Assembly (NCBI GenBank): GCA_030668705.1
Contig: DAOVFB010000006.1
Location: 1 to 33,302, forward strand
Direction of reading: 5' to 3'
DNA from: Candidatus Stahliibacteriota bacterium
GTDB lineage: Bacteria > Hydrothermota > UBA3072
Length of the DNA: 33,302 nucleotides
In this document: one piece after another, positions 32,034 through 33,302 of the stretch
How positions within the stretch are numbered: position 1 is the first letter of the stretch
How the letters are laid out: every line of letters starts with the position of its first letter
Made by a program: the position numbers and the translations under genes
The notes under the pieces: model-generated
Seen by the model: the letters and a program-made list of their open reading frames with translations, nothing else
Database searches by the model: none
What the model was told of the DNA's origin: nothing

Positions 32034-32820
32034 TCAGAACCCCATTGGAGTATTTGATTCAGGGATTGGAGGACTTACTGTGGTAAGGGAAATTAGAAAA
32101 AAACTTCCCAATGAATCGATCATCTATTTTGGAGATACAGCAAGGGTCCCGTACGGAACAAAATCAAGGGAGACCATTATTAAATTCGCGAGAGAGGATA
32201 TCAAGTTTCTTCTGACTCACAATGTGAAGATAATCGTTTCTGCCTGCTTTTCTGTTTCTTCCAATGCTTTACCCAATCTTGTAAGTGAATTCGATATCCC
32301 AATAATTGGCATGATATCACCGGGCGTGGAAGCAGTAAAAGGTAAATCTTACAAGAGCATTGGTGTTATAGGAACACAGGCAACTATCGAGAGTGGAATG
32401 TTTGAGAAAAAATTAAAAGAGTCCCTTGGAACCGTCAGGATTCATTCCAGAACCTGCCCACTCTTTGTACCACTTGCAGAAGAAGGCTGGAACAGAGGCA
32501 GAGTGCCTCACCTTGTGGCAGAGGAATATCTATCCCCTTTAGTAAAAAAGGGAATAGCGGCTTTAATTCTTGGTTGTACACATTATCCCATCCTTTATTC
32601 AGTTATAAAAAAAGTTATAGGGAATGAAGTAGATATAATTGAACCTGGAAAGGTGGTAGCAAATATGATAAAAGATTTCTTGAGAGAAAATTGTATGGAA
32701 TCGCAAGGAAATGGTAGTCTTAAAATCTTTTTAAGTGATATCCCGAGAGGTTTCACCAGCGTGGCAAAAAACTTCCTCGGCCATCCAGTAGAAGATATTC
32801 ACCTCGCTTTATCAGAATGA
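32014..32820 (+). CDS. murI: Glutamate racemase (with altered first active-site loop)
   Basis: A 268-residue racemase supplying D-glutamate for peptidoglycan. FDSGIGGLTVVREI (residues 14-27), YFGDTARVPYGTKS (38-51) and the second catalytic loop LGCTHYPIL (Cys188, His190) are intact. The first catalytic loop is odd: the usual ACNTAS reads ACFSVSS, so Cys78 is kept but the substrate-binding Asn and Thr are replaced by Phe79 and Ser80. It starts 20 bases inside the amidase gene. Family membership is firm; activity should be viewed with this change in mind. Confidence 0.87.
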   Translation: MREHIYNQNPIGVFDSGIGGLTVVREIRKKLPNESIIYFGDTARVPYGTKSRETIIKFAREDIKFLLTHNVKIIVSACFSVSSNALPNLVSEFDIPIIGMISPGVEAVKGKSYKSIGVIGTQATIESGMFEKKLKESLGTVRIHSRTCPLFVPLAEEGWNRGRVPHLVAEEYLSPLVKKGIAALILGCTHYPILYSVIKKVIGNEVDIIEPGKVVANMIKDFLRENCMESQGNGSLKIFLSDIPRGFTSVAKNFLGHPVEDIHLALSE

Positions 32821-33042
32821 AACGGTTACTGCACGGTTAATTTTTTTAAACCCAACTCACCCCTGTTTTCGCCACAGAGACACAGAGAACACAGAGATTT
32901 TTTTATTTAGATCATAACCCCAAAACCCAAGACCTAAGACCAAACACCTAATAATGCCGCAGATGAACGCAGAGTAATGTAGTTGGATAGTTGAGTAGGT
33001 TGAAAAAGAACACTGACTAACCGACCAACTCCCTAATATGAA

Positions 33043-33060
33043 GCACGGTTAAAACCGTGC
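33043..33060 (+). repeat. Hairpin GCACGGTT/AACCGTGC
   Basis: Eight perfectly paired bases around an AA loop, followed by CCTAC. First of three clustered stem-loops in the region. Confidence 0.7.
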
Positions 33061-33071
33061 CTACATTGGTA

Positions 33072-33094
33072 GGGGCGGCTCGGTGAGTCGCCCC
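33072..33094 (+). repeat. GC-rich hairpin GGGGCGGCTC/GAGTCGCCCC
   Basis: Ten pairs including one G-U, with loop GGT, preceded by GGTA. Resembles the TAGGGGCG...CGCCCC stem-loops dispersed in many bacterial genomes. Confidence 0.7.
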
Positions 33095-33131
33095 ATTAAA
33101 TAGTAAACATTTCACGGGGCAAGCCCAAAAT

Positions 33132-33159
33132 GTAGGGACAAGGCATGCCTTGTCCCTAC
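33132..33159 (+). repeat. Perfect 28-base palindrome starting GTAGGGACAAGG
   Basis: The 28 bases equal their own reverse complement (GTAGGGACAAGGCA at 33132-33145 and its complement at 33146-33159). As DNA it is a dyad; as RNA a long hairpin. No T-run follows, so it is not a typical terminator. Confidence 0.8.
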
Positions 33160-33177
33160 CAAGATACCTGATAAAAT

Positions 33178-33302
33178 TTACTGAACAGAATCCAAAGCGG
33201 ATTCCTCGTTGCGGCCGCCTAAATGCCTTGTAAGGAATTTTTCCGCAGCTGCATAAAACTTTAGACGATTTTCTGGCTTTGCAAATCCATGACCCTCGTC
33301 CG
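33178..33302 (-). CDS. Prolyl-oligopeptidase-family (S9) peptidase, C-terminal fragment
   Basis: The last 40 codons and stop of a minus-strand gene whose start lies beyond the window. It reads [20 protein letters not shown] and on to a GGRNEES tail. DEGHGF with the catalytic His, followed by P-x-N-x-x-x-F-Y, is the C-terminal hallmark of S9 serine peptidases (acylaminoacyl-peptidase/dipeptidyl-peptidase type). Subfamily and location cannot be told from this part. Confidence 0.8.
   Translation of the reverse strand, partial: DEGHGFAKPENRLKFYAAAEKFLTRHLGGRNEESALDSVQ

Larger units (their letters stand above)
32821..33177. repeat. Repeat-rich intergenic region, no gene
   Basis: This 357-base stretch between murI and an S9 peptidase gene holds no credible ORF. 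In order it shows three CACAGAGA units (32873-32897), a GACCTAAGACC stretch (32931-32941), GCCGCAGATGAACGCAGAG (32956-32974), and three strong hairpins (33043-33060, 33072-33094, 33132-33159) joined by CCTAC/GTAGG bits. Short repeats of the CACAGAG and CGCAGAT kinds are found between genes of many uncultured bacteria without known function. Confidence 0.75.

Noticed and set aside
32873-32897. Three CACAGAGA units as a possible CRISPR array
   Set aside because: Units are 8 bases and nearly adjacent, with no spacers and no cas genes in the window.
1-33302. Phage, transposase, toxin-antitoxin or defence genes
   Set aside because: No integrase, transposase, capsid, restriction or Cas-type protein is encoded; the NYN protein alone is not enough to propose a defence or toxin system.

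Overview
The window is an AT-rich, gene-dense bacterial chromosome segment. Genes overlap by 4 to 20 bases in long runs, Arg is mostly AGA/AGG and Ile often ATA. It carries ordinary housekeeping genes (ruvCAB, purB, smpB, murI, rdgB, five tRNAs). Lipoproteins with lipoboxes, a SPOR-domain lipoprotein and an N-acetylmuramoyl-alanine amidase suggest a cell envelope with an outer membrane. A ferredoxin-dependent 2-oxoacid oxidoreductase linked to Ptb/Buk suggests anaerobic, amino-acid-fermenting metabolism. The mix (MglA/roadblock pair, DUF4388, a DUF4292-like lipoprotein, glucosylglycerate synthesis, split LKR/SDH) fits an uncultured lineage such as WOR-3/Stahlbacteria, TA06 or a related FCB-like phylum. 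That placement is inference; no 16S gene is present.

Layout. 1-477 (-): start of a YbhN/LPG-synthase-type membrane protein, cut by the window edge. 624-6507 (+): seven-gene operon buk-ptb-fabH plus the gamma, delta, alpha and beta subunits of a 2-oxoacid:ferredoxin oxidoreductase. 6541-6793: non-coding element with 11-bp terminal inverted repeats and nested hairpins. 6876-9651 (+): yebC-ruvC-ruvA-ruvB. 9926-11008 (+): roadblock (MglB-like) and MglA-like GTPase pair. 10991-17696 (-): seven-gene operon, in transcription order secreted hypothetical, PLD-family lipoprotein, purB, HAD phosphatase, gpgS, GT-A glycosyltransferase, GT4 glycosyltransferase; the last four look like glucosylglycerate or mannosylglucosylglycerate synthesis. 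17851-20526 (+): separate lysine-ketoglutarate reductase and saccharopine dehydrogenase genes. 20626-26157 (+): NYN-domain protein, tRNA-Asn, Na/Pi symporter, PhoU-like protein, DUF3108 protein, GDP-mannose pyrophosphorylase, SPOR lipoprotein, rdgB, then tRNA-Pro, -Arg, -His and -Lys and a strong terminator. 26234-30228 (-): envelope operon of unknown function (DUF4292-like lipoprotein, TPR/zinc-ribbon membrane protein, DUF4388 membrane protein, lipoprotein). 30271-32820 (+): smpB, amidase, murI. 32821-33177: intergenic stretch rich in repeats and hairpins. 33178-33302 (-): C-terminus of an S9-family peptidase.

How the genes fit together. The oxidoreductase can turn a 2-oxoacid (branched-chain or pyruvate) into an acyl-CoA and reduced ferredoxin. 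Ptb/Buk can cash the acyl-CoA for ATP, or FabH can use it to prime (branched) fatty acids. LKR/SDH fits lysine catabolism. The gpgS/HAD/glycosyltransferase block probably makes compatible solutes, with GDP-mannose from the ManC homologue encoded about 6 kb upstream of the block's operon start. Several candidate promoters share a TTGACA-like box 16-17 bases from the -10, and one or two place the transcription start at or next to the start codon, suggesting leaderless mRNAs.
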